NCBI RefSeq assembly: GCF_900090225.1
Contig: NZ_FMHY01000002.1
Location: 1,178,001 to 1,242,000, forward strand
Direction: 5' to 3'
DNA from: Micromonospora eburnea
Lineage (GTDB): Bacteria; Actinomycetota; Actinomycetes; Mycobacteriales; Micromonosporaceae
DNA length: 64,000 bases
How positions within the stretch are numbered: position 1 is the first letter of the stretch; every line of letters begins with the position of its first letter. A program made the position numbers and the translations under genes. The notes beneath the pieces were generated by a model. It did not search any database and was not told where the DNA came from. It saw nothing but the letters and a program-made list of their open reading frames with translations. Positions 35,253-44,036 of this stretch are shown here, piece after piece.

Positions 35253-35906
35253 TCATCCCGAGTGACCCGGGCGGCGGAGGTGCACCAGCACCGCGAGCAC
35301 CCGCCGGTGGTCTTCGTCGGAGGAGGCCAGACCGAGCTTGGCCATGATCGAGCTGACGTGCGCCTCGACGGTCCGCTCGGTGAGCCACAGGCGGCGGGCG
35401 ATCCCGACGTTCGTGCGCCCCTCGGCCATCAGGGCGAGGACCTCCCGCTCCCGGGCGGTGAGGCTGCTGAGCGGGTCGTCCGGCGGCCGGTGGCCGATGA
35501 GCCGGGTGACCACCTCCGGGTCGAGCGCCGACCCGCCCGCCGCGACCCGTCGCAGCGCGTCGAGGAAGTCGTCGACGTCGAGAACCCGGTCCTTGAGCAG
35601 ATAGCCGAACCGCCCGCCGGCGACCAGATCCACCGAGTGCCGGGTCTCGATGTGCTGGGAGAGCAGCACGATGCCGAGGTTTGGTTGACGTGCTCGGATC
35701 TGGCGTGCGGCGCGGGCGCCGTCGTCGGTGAGGTCGGGCGGCATCCGTACGTCGATGATGGCCAGGTCCGGCGCGGTGTCCTCGGCGGCAGCCAGCAGGG
35801 TCGGGGCGTCGATCGCCTTGCCGACCACCTCGTGCCCGGCGTCGGCGAGCAACCGGGCCAGACCCTCCCGGAACAGCGCCGAGTCCTCGCCGATCACGAT
35901 CCGCAC
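35253..35906 (-). CDS. NarL/FixJ-type response regulator
   Basis: The 217-residue protein has a receiver domain with the acidic pocket (IGED), phospho-acceptor Asp52 (AIIDVRMPP) and the lysine of YLLKDRV. A LuxR-type helix-turn-helix follows (LTAREREVLALMAEGRTN, ERTVEAHVSSIMAKLGL). The GTG start overlaps the 3' end of the kinase gene by 13 bp, so the pair is co-expressed. Targets are unknown; the divergent small membrane proteins at 38036-39078 are natural candidates. Confidence 0.95.
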   Translation of the reverse strand: MRIVIGEDSALFREGLARLLADAGHEVVGKAIDAPTLLAAAEDTAPDLAIIDVRMPPDLTDDGARAARQIRARQPNLGIVLLSQHIETRHSVDLVAGGRFGYLLKDRVLDVDDFLDALRRVAAGGSALDPEVVTRLIGHRPPDDPLSSLTAREREVLALMAEGRTNVGIARRLWLTERTVEAHVSSIMAKLGLASSDEDHRRVLAVLVHLRRPGHSG

Positions 35907-37876
35907 GGCAGCACCGCCTCGACCAGGGTTCCGGCACCGGGCTGGCCGGCCACCGTGAGCGCACCCCCGGCGGCGGCCACCCGGTCGCCGATGCCCGCCA
36001 GCCCGCCGCCGGGCCGTACCTGGGCCCCACCGACGCCGTCGTCGCGGACCGTCACGGTCAGATCGCCGTCGGCCCGGGACACCCGCAGGTGTACGGCGCT
36101 GGCGCCGGAGTGCTTGACCACGTTCGTCAGCGCCTCGCTGGCCACGTAGTAGGCGGTGGTGGCGAGGTCCTCGGGGACCGGCTCGGGGCAGACGTCGAGG
36201 GTGACCGCCAGCGGTACGCCGCGGACCAGCATCGTCAGCGCGTTCGCCAGCCCCTCGTCGAGGCTGGACGGGCGCAGCCCGTGCGCGATCTGCCGCAGCT
36301 CCGCGACCGCGGTGCCCAGTTCGGCGACCGCCTGGTCGAGCAGGCCGGAGACGTCGGTTTCGGGCAGGTGCCGCTGGGCGAGCCGCAGTGCCATCCCGAG
36401 GGAGACCAACCGTTGCTGGGCGCCGTCGTGCAGGTCACGCTCCAGCCGCAGGCGTTCGGCGTACCCGGCGCGCAGCAGCCGCGCCCGGCTGGCCTCCACG
36501 TCGAGCAGGGCCCGGCGTAGCTGCAACCGCAGCCGGACCACCTCGACGAGCAGCGCGCAGGCGTCGGCGAGTTCGCGCGTCAGCTCGCGGGTCGTGTTCC
36601 CGCCGCGTACGAGGACGCCGATCGGCTGGCCACCGAGGCGGATCACGGTCGCGTCCTCGGGCGCCTCGAAACTTTCCCCGGTCGCGGTGACCAGCTCGTT
36701 CGTGCCCGGCATCCGGTAGCCGACGCGTACCTCCGGATCGCGCAGCGCCTGGCGCAGCGCCTCCTCCAGCCCCTCCGGCGCGGCCTCACCGGCGTGCATC
36801 CGGTCACGGAGGTCCTCGATGGTCGCGAGCGCGGCCTGGCGGGCGGGATAGAACCGGCGGTCCACCTCGCGCTGCAACCGGACGCGCAGCGGGGACAGGG
36901 CGAGCGCGCAGACCGCGGTGGCGCCGGCCGCGGCCACCGGCGAAGAACGGCCCGCCGCGACGCCGGCGACGAACATGGCGACCGTGTAGAAGGCCAGCAG
37001 CGCGGCGGTGACCAGGCCGTAGGTGACCGTGGCGCTCAGCGCCTTGTTCACGTCGTACAGGTCGTGGCGGAGGATGCCGATCGCGGTCGCCGTCGGGACC
37101 GCGACCAGCGTCGCGGCGAGCCCGACCACGACCAGGTCCGGCCCGTCGAGCAGCAGGTAGCTCAGCCAGCACAGCAGCAGCGTCGCGGGCAGGAAGAACG
37201 CGCCGAGCGCGAACCACTTCACCTGCGCCCGGCGTACCGGGTCGGTGGCCCGCCGGTATCGCACCACCATCGCCACCGTGGACGCGACGAGCAGGGCGAG
37301 CAGCCCGGGCAGCAGGGCGACCGCGATTGGTCCCAGCACCCGCGCCAGCGCCGGCGACGCGGTGCCGAACGCGTGCTCGGCGGCCGCGAACGGCGGCGGG
37401 AACGGGGCGGGATCGAGACCGGCGAGCACGATGAACGCCGCCGGCACCACCACGAGGCCGGTCGCCACCACCTGCCAGCGCCGCCCGGGCAGCAGCCGCC
37501 CGTCGGGGAAGAGCAGCATGAGCAGCGCCGCCGGCACGTAGTTGAGCATCCAGGAGCCCTGCCTGACGGTGGCCAGGAGCGACGAGACCGGCAGCCGCCC
37601 GGGGCGGTGCGCCACGACGTACGTGTAGACATCGGTCAGGGCGACCCAGATGGCGAGCAGCCCGAAGAAGGTGAGCAGGGCGCCGATCACGTTGGTCGGG
37701 CGCCTCGTCACGATCAGCATGCCCAGGACCACGGAGGCGGCGGCGAGCAGGCAGGCGGTCACGAAGTAGAGCGTCTGGCCGGCGTCGCGGCCGAGGGTCA
37801 GCAGCCAACCGCCCGCGCCGACGAGCGCGACGGCGATCGCCGCCATCGCGTACGCGACCAGCCGCGGCATCGTCAT
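35894..37876 (-). CDS. NarL-family sensor histidine kinase with membrane-embedded N-terminus
   Basis: The 660-residue protein has about nine hydrophobic helices in the first ~330 residues. A GAF-like/linker region follows, then a HisKA_3 domain with His483 (ERDLHDGAQQRLVSLGMAL) and an HATPase domain (VTVRDDGVGG, GLAGIGDRV). It is paired with the overlapping response-regulator gene. The membrane part may sense a lipid, ion or envelope signal; nothing in the sequence says which. Start ATG at 37876 is followed by another at 37870; a longer in-frame start exists but adds only an Arg-rich lead. Confidence 0.93.
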   Translation of the reverse strand: MTMPRLVAYAMAAIAVALVGAGGWLLTLGRDAGQTLYFVTACLLAAASVVLGMLIVTRRPTNVIGALLTFFGLLAIWVALTDVYTYVVAHRPGRLPVSSLLATVRQGSWMLNYVPAALLMLLFPDGRLLPGRRWQVVATGLVVVPAAFIVLAGLDPAPFPPPFAAAEHAFGTASPALARVLGPIAVALLPGLLALLVASTVAMVVRYRRATDPVRRAQVKWFALGAFFLPATLLLCWLSYLLLDGPDLVVVGLAATLVAVPTATAIGILRHDLYDVNKALSATVTYGLVTAALLAFYTVAMFVAGVAAGRSSPVAAAGATAVCALALSPLRVRLQREVDRRFYPARQAALATIEDLRDRMHAGEAAPEGLEEALRQALRDPEVRVGYRMPGTNELVTATGESFEAPEDATVIRLGGQPIGVLVRGGNTTRELTRELADACALLVEVVRLRLQLRRALLDVEASRARLLRAGYAERLRLERDLHDGAQQRLVSLGMALRLAQRHLPETDVSGLLDQAVAELGTAVAELRQIAHGLRPSSLDEGLANALTMLVRGVPLAVTLDVCPEPVPEDLATTAYYVASEALTNVVKHSGASAVHLRVSRADGDLTVTVRDDGVGGAQVRPGGGLAGIGDRVAAAGGALTVAGQPGAGTLVEAVLPCGS

Positions 37877-38035
37877 GGCCCTCACGGTAAGCCCATCGTG
37901 CCGTCGACGGATACGTGCCAGCACGGAGGTCGCCTCCGTACCTGCCCGCACGCCGGGTCCCGAGTCCGCCCCGATGCGCTCCCGGTGCCTCGGGCCAAGA
38001 CTGCTGGCCAGGACATCCGTTCAAGGGAGGCAAAC

Positions 38036-38404
38036 GTGGAACGCACGCGCAGCTTGACCGTCGGTCTCGTACTCGCCGGCGTGCTCGGCATCGGCGACCT
38101 GGCCACCGGATTTTCCGGCGCGGGCGGGGAGGGCCAGCCGCCGGTCGCCGCCGCCGTGGTGATCACCCTGCTCGGCGCCATCACCCTCGCCGGTGCCTGG
38201 TTCGCCTGGCGCGGACGGCGCGGCGGCCTGGTCGCGGTGATCATCGCCCGGATCCTGTCCGGACTCGCCGTGCTGCCGGCGTTCGGTGACGACGGCATCT
38301 CCACCGCGAACGAGGTGGTCATCGGGATCGGTCTCGGGGCCACCGTCGCCGCCCTCATCCTGATCTGGCCGGCCCTGCGTCGTCCGGCGGTGGCCGCGTC
38401 ATGA
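38036..38404 (+). CDS. Small four-helix membrane protein, function unknown
   Basis: The 122-residue protein has about four transmembrane helices joined by short loops. It starts with GTG behind a strong AAGGGAGG site. It is divergent from the sensor kinase (159 bp between starts) and overlaps the next gene by an ATGA. It may be a target of the two-component system. No family recognised. Confidence 0.75.
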   Translation: MERTRSLTVGLVLAGVLGIGDLATGFSGAGGEGQPPVAAAVVITLLGAITLAGAWFAWRGRRGGLVAVIIARILSGLAVLPAFGDDGISTANEVVIGIGLGATVAALILIWPALRRPAVAAS

Positions 38405-39078
38405 CCGCCACCCTCGACCGCGAGGTCACGCTCGCACCGGCCGACGCGCCGCGCCGGATCGGCACCGTCCTCGCGATGGTGCTCGCCCCCTGGGGGTTCC
38501 TGGTCGCCAACGCCTGCTACGCCTGGGCCACCCGCGACGGCGGCAGCGACGAGACCGGCGCGGAGAGCCTCGCGCTCGCCGCCGCGCATCCGGCGCTGCT
38601 GCGGGCGTCGACCATCGCGGCCCTGCTCGGCTGCCTGCTCGTCGTCCCGGCCGCGCTCGGCGCCATCCGGTTCACCCGGAACCGGGCGAACCGGCTCGGC
38701 CTCGTCGGCGGATCACTCATGATCGGCGGGTACGTCGCGTACTTCGGCGCCACGATGCGGGGTTTCGTCGACCTGGCCATGGCCGATCGTGGCGGCCCCA
38801 CCGGCGACTACGCCGCGGTGCTGGACGCCGCGAGCGAGTCCGCGATCCCGTTCCTGCTGCTCTTCGTGGTCGGGAACATCCTCGGCACCCTGCTGCTCGG
38901 TATCGCCATGTTGCGCGCCCGGACCGCGCCGGCCTGGGCCGCGGTCGCCATCTGCTGCTGGCCGGTGCTGCACGTGACCGGTCTGATCGCCGGCACCGAA
39001 TGGTTCGAGGTCGCCGGTGCCACGCTCCAGGCCGTCGGCTTCGCCGCCCTGGCGCTCCGGCTGGCCCGCACCGGCTGA
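38401..39078 (+). CDS. Membrane protein with about six helices, function unknown
   Basis: The 225-residue protein has a ~20-residue cytoplasmic N-terminus, then about six helices. It resembles DUF4386-like actinobacterial membrane proteins in length and pattern, but I cannot confirm this. Start ATG overlaps the preceding stop (ATGA), indicating a two-gene operon ended by the hairpin at 39084-39115. Context suggests regulation by the divergent two-component system. Confidence 0.75.
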   Translation: MTATLDREVTLAPADAPRRIGTVLAMVLAPWGFLVANACYAWATRDGGSDETGAESLALAAAHPALLRASTIAALLGCLLVVPAALGAIRFTRNRANRLGLVGGSLMIGGYVAYFGATMRGFVDLAMADRGGPTGDYAAVLDAASESAIPFLLLFVVGNILGTLLLGIAMLRARTAPAWAAVAICCWPVLHVTGLIAGTEWFEVAGATLQAVGFAALALRLARTG

Positions 39079-39083
39079 CCCGG

Positions 39084-39115
39084 TGGCCGGCATCCCGGAT
39101 GCGGGGTGCCGGCCA
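39084..39115 (+). terminator. Terminator after the membrane-protein pair
   Basis: A 14-bp stem (39084-39097 with 39102-39115, one wobble) and a GATG loop directly after the stop codon. It isolates the following EACC1/caspase operon. Confidence 0.75.
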
Positions 39116-39178
39116 GCGGCGTGGGCGGCGGGCGCCGGTCGTGTTGAATGTAGACAGTCGTGTTGCCGGAGGTGGGTC

Positions 39179-39604
39179 GTGACCAAACTCTCACTGCTGA
39201 TCGAGCCGGCGGCGCCGCTGCCCGCCGAGCGTGTCGACGGGCTGGCCGCCGGGCTCGCCGACGACCTGCGGGCGGTACGCGGGCTGCGGGTCGCGTACGC
39301 CCAGGCGCCGGCCGTCGGCCCCGGCAAGTCGGCGCAGGCGTGGGAGCTAGGCATGCTCGTCGTCGGCGGCCTCTTCTCCGCCAGCACCATGCGGGCCCTG
39401 GCCCAGATCGTCGTGGCGTACGCCGACCGGGTGAAGGCCCGGTCGATCCGGGTCCGCAACGGCGACCGGGAGGTCGTGGTCACCGGCGACACCCGGATCG
39501 ACCCGGCCGTGCTGGAGCGGTTGACGCAGCTTCTCGGCGCACCGCCCGGCCCGGCGCTGCCCGATTCGTCGGCGGGCGGCGGGAGCACCGACGCCGGGAG
39601 CTGA
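39179..39604 (+). CDS. Effector-associated constant component 1 (EACC1)-like protein
   Basis: The 141-residue protein matches, from memory, the EACC1 family described in computational work on NTP-dependent bacterial conflict systems. It begins with an N-terminal strand (KLSLLIEP), then a central hydrophobic helix-turn (WELGMLVVGGLFSASTMRAL), a second helix (AQIVVAYADRVKARSIRV), and a short C-terminal beta hairpin (NGDREVVVTGD). The tail is Gly/Ser/Pro-rich. EACC1 proteins occur next to caspase or other effectors and are thought to link sensing with effector action; the mechanism is not established. GTG start follows GGAGGTGGG. The caspase gene starts 3 bp after its stop. Confidence 0.8.
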   Translation: MTKLSLLIEPAAPLPAERVDGLAAGLADDLRAVRGLRVAYAQAPAVGPGKSAQAWELGMLVVGGLFSASTMRALAQIVVAYADRVKARSIRVRNGDREVVVTGDTRIDPAVLERLTQLLGAPPGPALPDSSAGGGSTDAGS

Positions 39605-39606
39605 AC

Positions 39607-42600
39607 GTGGGACAGCGACGCGCGCTCCTGATCGCCAACGACCGCTACCTCGACGAGTCCCTGGCCGACCTGTATGCGCCCCGGGAGGAGGCGCGCGACC
39701 TGCTCAGCCTGCTGGCCGACGCCGATGTCGGCGCGTTCGACCAGACGGTGCTGCTGGAGAACGAGTCCAAGAGCTCGATCGAGCGGGCGATCGAGTCGAT
39801 GCTGCGGGCGGCCGGCCCGGAGGACCTCGTCCTGCTCTACTTCTCCGGCCACGGGGTGCGCAGCAGCAAGCGGGGGCGGCTGCACCTGGCGGTGGCGAAC
39901 ACCGAACTCGACCACCTCTCGTCGACCGCGATCTCCGCCTCGTTCGTCCGGGAACTCCTCGACGAGTCGGACGCGGCCAGCTCGGTGATCCTGCTCGACT
40001 GCTGCTACAGCGGCGCGTTCGAGGGCCACGGCCTGAAGACGACGGACGACCTCGCGATCGACGGCGAGCTGAAGACCGGGTACGGCCGGTACGTCATCAC
40101 CGCGACCAACGCGGTGGAACGGGCCGACGACGGGCGGCCCGCGTCCGGGGCCGGGCCGCGCCTGCGGTCGGCGTTCACCGAGACGGTCATCCAGGGGTTG
40201 AGCACCGGCGCGGCGGACATCACCGGCCAGGGCCGGATCACCCCCGACGACCTGTGGCGGTACGTCCACCTCGAACTGCCCAAGCGGTCGGCGCAGACGC
40301 CGTGCCAGTTCGGCAGCGCCAGCGACGAGATACACATCGCCCTGTCCCGGGAGGGCCACCACCGGCAGCGCCGGCGGCGCGACCAGCGGGGGCCGCGGCT
40401 CGGCGACCTTCTCGGGCCGCTCGAACCGGCCGACGACGTGAAGCTCTGCGCGACCGACTGGCGGCGACGCGGACTGCTCAAGGTGCCCGTCGGGCAGGCG
40501 CAGCGGATCGACCAGCCGGCCGGCGAGCCGGTCTGGCTCGACCTGGCCTCCGCCGAGGGGCACCTGCTGGTGGTCGGGCGGGCGGGCACCGGCAAGACCA
40601 GCCTGCTACGCACCATCATCGCCGGGCTGGCGCTGACCCATTCCGCCGACGAGGTGGCGTTCAACTGCCTGGAGTCGGGTGGGAACTGGCTCGGGCCGAT
40701 GCTGCGCCTGCCGCACGTACGGGCCGTCGTCGGCGACGACGAGGTGGGCGACGTGGGCGAGTTGCTCGACCGGCTGGAAAGGGACGTCCTCGACCGGAAG
40801 CGGCTGTTCCGCGACCACAACCTGGAGTCGCCCACCAGCCTGCGGGCCCGCCGTGCCACCCTCGACGCCGGACCGTGGCCGGACGTGTTCCTGGTCGTCG
40901 ACCGCTGGCACGACTTCACCACGCTGCTGCCGGACTTCGCCACCCGGGTCGTCGACCTGGCCAACAAGGGCCTCGGCTACGGGGTCCACGTGGTCATCGC
41001 CGACCGGAGCTGGCGGAGCATTCCGGAGGACCTGCGGGAGTTGCCCCAGATCCGGATCGAGACCCGGCTGTCGCAGCCGCAGGAGTCGCTGGTCAGCCCG
41101 GACCAGGCGATGCGGCTGCCGGCCAACATGCCGGGCTGGGCCATCCACGGCCGGCGTACGTTCCGCATTGCGCTGCCCGACCTGACCTCCGCCGAGCGGG
41201 ACGTCGAGCTGGACTCCGAGGCCGGGGCGGCGGACGGCAGCGGGACGCTGGTGTCGGTGATCGCCGAGGCGTGGGACACGGCCGGCGACGGGTCGAGTCT
41301 GCCGTCGCCGGTCACCGCGCAGGCGGACGAGGCGCTGTTCGTTCTCGGCGTGCCGGATCGGGCGGCGCTCTGGCGGTTCGAGGGACGGCACACCCCACTG
41401 GGCCCCGACCACCTGCGGGTGCCGCTGGGTTTCGACGAGCGGGGCGAACCGGTGTTGCTCGACCTGAAGGAGCCGGCCCGGAACGGCATGGGCCCGCACG
41501 GCCTGCTGGTCGGGGCGCCCGGTTCCGGCAAGAGCGAGCTGCTGCGTACCCTCGTGGCCGCGCTGGTGGCCCGGCACTCCTCGGCGGAGCTGAACCTCGT
41601 CCTCGTCGACTTCAAGGGTGGGGTGGCCTTCGCGCCGTTCGCCGCGCTGCCGCACGTGAGCGCGGTGATCACCAACCTTGCCGACGAGCTCACGCTGATC
41701 GACCGGCTGGCGGACGCGCTGACCAGCGAACTGCTCCGGCGGCAGCAACTGCTGAGCGGTTCCGGCAACTACGCCAACCGGTGGGACTACGAGCAGGCGC
41801 GGGCGGCCGGCGCCGACCTGCCGCCGCTGCCCACCCTGCTGGTCGTCTGCGACGAGTTCTCCGAGCTGCTCGCCGCGCGGCCCGAGTTCAGCGACGTCTT
41901 CGTGCAGGCGGCCCGGATGGGCCGCGCCCTCGGCGTGCACCTGCTGCTGGCCAGCCAGCGGCTGGAGGGCCGGCTGCGCGGGCTGGAGAGCCACCTGTCG
42001 TACCGGATCGGGCTGCGTACCTTCTCGGTGGCGGAGAGTCGGGCGGTGCTCGGCGTGCCCGACGCGTACGCGCTGCCCACCGCCCCCGGGCACGGCTACC
42101 TGAAGGCGGGGGTGACGATGACGCCGTTCCGCGCCGCGTACGTCTCCGGCCCGGCGGCGACGGGCGACGCCGAGGCCGACGTACCCCTGGAGCTGGCCGG
42201 ACGCAGCGCGCTCGACGTGCTGGTCGCGCGGCTGCACGGTCGGGGCGCCCCCGCCCACCAGATCTGGCTGCCGCCCCTGGGCGAGGCGCCCGCGCTCGAC
42301 GAACTCCTGCCGCCGTTGCAGGTCGACCCGGCCCGGGGCCTCACCGCCGGCCCGCCGCAGTCCGCGCTGGCGGTGCCGATCGGCCTGGTGGACGTGCCCC
42401 GTGAGCAGCGCCGGGCGCCGCTGGTGCTGGAGCTCGGGGGCAGCAGCGGGAACGTCGGTGTGGTGGGCGCGCCGCTGTCGGGCAAGAGCAGCACCGTGCG
42501 AACCCTGGTGGCGTCGCTGGCGTTGAGTCACACCCCGCGCGAGGTGCAGTTCTTCTGCCTCGACCTGGGCGGCGGCGGGCTGCGCGGCCTGGGGCGGCTG

Positions 42601-43938
42601 CCCCATGTCTGCGGGGTGGCCGGGCGGCGCGACGCCGAGGCGGTCCGGCGATCCGTCGCCGAGGTGGCCGCGTTGCTCGACGAGCGGGAGCGGCGCTTCA
42701 CCGAGCACGGCGTGGGCTCGATGGCCGCCTACCGGGCGTTGCGCGACTCCGGGAAGGTCACCGACGACCCGTACGGGGACGTCTTCCTCGTGGTGGACGG
42801 CTGGGGCACCCTGCGCCAGGAGTACGAGGAGCTGGAGGAGGTCGTCAACCACATCGCCCAGCGCGGGCTCGCGTACGGCGTGCACGTCGTGCTCACCGCG
42901 GTGCGTTGGTTCGAGTTCCGATCCAGCCTCCGGGACCTGCTCGGCGCCAAGCTGGAGTTGCGGCTCGGTGACCCGACGGAATCGGAGTTCGACCGGCGGG
43001 CGGCGGCGACCGTACCCCGGTCCGCGCCGGGGCGGGGGCTGGCGTCCGGCCGGCTGCACTTCCTGACCGCCCTGGCCCGGATCGACGGCCGCAGCGACGT
43101 CGAGGACCTGACGGAGGCGGCCGCCGCGCTGGCGGAACGGGTCGCGGCGGCCTGGCCGGGCGACCCGGCCCCACCGGTACGGCTGCTGCCGCGCCAGCTC
43201 TCGGCCGCGGAGCTGGACGAGCTGCGCGACCCGACGGCGACCGGGCTGCCGATCGGGCTGGACGAGGCGGACCTGGCCCCGGTCCACCTCGACTTCGACC
43301 GCGAACCGCACCTGATCGTGTTCGGTGACGCGGAGTGCGGGAAGTCCAACCTGTTGCGGTTGATCGCCCGGCAGATCGTCGGCCGGTACTCGCCGGAGCA
43401 GGCCCGGCTGATGGTCGCGGACTACCGTCGTAGCCTGCTGCACGCCGTCGAGGGGGAGCACCTGCTGCACTACGCCGCGGCGCGGCCGGCCCTCGTCGAG
43501 GGGCTGGACCAGGTCCGGCAGGCGATGGAGCGGCGGCTGCCCGGTCCGGACGTCTCGTACGACCAGTTCCGGGGGCGTTCCTGGTGGCAGGGGCCGGAGC
43601 TCTATCTCCTGGTGGACGACTACGACCTGGTCGCCAGCGGTGGGACCAACCCGCTGAGCGTGCTGCACGAGCTGCTGCCGCACGCCCGGGACATCGGGCT
43701 GCACCTGATCGTCGCCCGCCGGGTCGGCGGGGCCGCCCGGGCGCTGTACGAGCCGTTGCTGCAACGCCTGCGCGAACTGGATTCGCCGGGTCTGCTGATG
43801 TCGGGCAGCCGGGAGGAGGGGCCGCTGCTGGGCGGGCTGCGACCGCAGTCGATGCCGGCGGGACGCGGCACGCTGGTCCGCCGCCGGGACGGCAACCGGG
43901 TGGTCCAGACCGCTTGGTCGCCGCCGGAGCCGGAGTGA
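39607..43938 (+). CDS. Caspase-like peptidase fused to four EccC/FtsK-type ATPase modules
   Basis: The protein has 1443 residues. Residues 1-250 form an EACC1-associated caspase (peptidase C14) domain with His82 (YFSGHGVR) and Cys133 (LLDCCYSGAF). From about 290 on come four P-loop modules like those of type VII secretion EccC. Their Walker A lysines are K330 (GRAGTGKT), K642 (GAPGSGKS), K960 (GAPLSGKS) and K1246 (GDAECGKS). Only module 2 has a full Walker B with Asp749-Glu750 (VVCDEF); the others end in D-R, D-G and D-D. No membrane helix is present, so it should be cytosolic. GTG start follows GGGAG and the EACC1 gene. The likely role is a regulated suicide or defence effector (inference). 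Confidence 0.9.
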   Translation: MGQRRALLIANDRYLDESLADLYAPREEARDLLSLLADADVGAFDQTVLLENESKSSIERAIESMLRAAGPEDLVLLYFSGHGVRSSKRGRLHLAVANTELDHLSSTAISASFVRELLDESDAASSVILLDCCYSGAFEGHGLKTTDDLAIDGELKTGYGRYVITATNAVERADDGRPASGAGPRLRSAFTETVIQGLSTGAADITGQGRITPDDLWRYVHLELPKRSAQTPCQFGSASDEIHIALSREGHHRQRRRRDQRGPRLGDLLGPLEPADDVKLCATDWRRRGLLKVPVGQAQRIDQPAGEPVWLDLASAEGHLLVVGRAGTGKTSLLRTIIAGLALTHSADEVAFNCLESGGNWLGPMLRLPHVRAVVGDDEVGDVGELLDRLERDVLDRKRLFRDHNLESPTSLRARRATLDAGPWPDVFLVVDRWHDFTTLLPDFATRVVDLANKGLGYGVHVVIADRSWRSIPEDLRELPQIRIETRLSQPQESLVSPDQAMRLPANMPGWAIHGRRTFRIALPDLTSAERDVELDSEAGAADGSGTLVSVIAEAWDTAGDGSSLPSPVTAQADEALFVLGVPDRAALWRFEGRHTPLGPDHLRVPLGFDERGEPVLLDLKEPARNGMGPHGLLVGAPGSGKSELLRTLVAALVARHSSAELNLVLVDFKGGVAFAPFAALPHVSAVITNLADELTLIDRLADALTSELLRRQQLLSGSGNYANRWDYEQARAAGADLPPLPTLLVVCDEFSELLAARPEFSDVFVQAARMGRALGVHLLLASQRLEGRLRGLESHLSYRIGLRTFSVAESRAVLGVPDAYALPTAPGHGYLKAGVTMTPFRAAYVSGPAATGDAEADVPLELAGRSALDVLVARLHGRGAPAHQIWLPPLGEAPALDELLPPLQVDPARGLTAGPPQSALAVPIGLVDVPREQRRAPLVLELGGSSGNVGVVGAPLSGKSSTVRTLVASLALSHTPREVQFFCLDLGGGGLRGLGRLPHVCGVAGRRDAEAVRRSVAEVAALLDERERRFTEHGVGSMAAYRALRDSGKVTDDPYGDVFLVVDGWGTLRQEYEELEEVVNHIAQRGLAYGVHVVLTAVRWFEFRSSLRDLLGAKLELRLGDPTESEFDRRAAATVPRSAPGRGLASGRLHFLTALARIDGRSDVEDLTEAAAALAERVAAAWPGDPAPPVRLLPRQLSAAELDELRDPTATGLPIGLDEADLAPVHLDFDREPHLIVFGDAECGKSNLLRLIARQIVGRYSPEQARLMVADYRRSLLHAVEGEHLLHYAAARPALVEGLDQVRQAMERRLPGPDVSYDQFRGRSWWQGPELYLLVDDYDLVASGGTNPLSVLHELLPHARDIGLHLIVARRVGGAARALYEPLLQRLRELDSPGLLMSGSREEGPLLGGLRPQSMPAGRGTLVRRRDGNRVVQTAWSPPEPE

Positions 43939-43989
43939 CGGGCCGGTCTGGTGGACGGCAGTTGAGGTTGTAGTTCCGCGAGAGGCATC

Positions 43990-44034
43990 GTCAACTCAAG
44001 GTTGACGCAGGAGGGCCGTCAACCTACGGTTGAC
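43990..44034 (+). promoter_or_regulatory. Promoter with two operator palindromes, probably leaderless
   Basis: Two perfect 17-bp dyads, GTCAAC-N5-GTTGAC, lie at 43990-44006 and 44018-44034, 28 bp centre to centre. They overlap a -35 (TTGACG, 44002-44007), 17-bp spacer and -10 (TACGGT, 44025-44030). The predicted transcription start falls on the ATG at 44037, leaving no room for a ribosome-binding site. Confidence 0.75.
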
Positions 44035-44036
44035 AT

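Noticed and set aside
40606..43764. A very long open frame on the minus strand opposite the caspase/ATPase gene
   Set aside because: It mirrors the plus-strand gene: in high-GC DNA antisense frames stay open. The product is Arg/Gln/Pro-rich without motifs, while the plus strand has clear catalytic domains.
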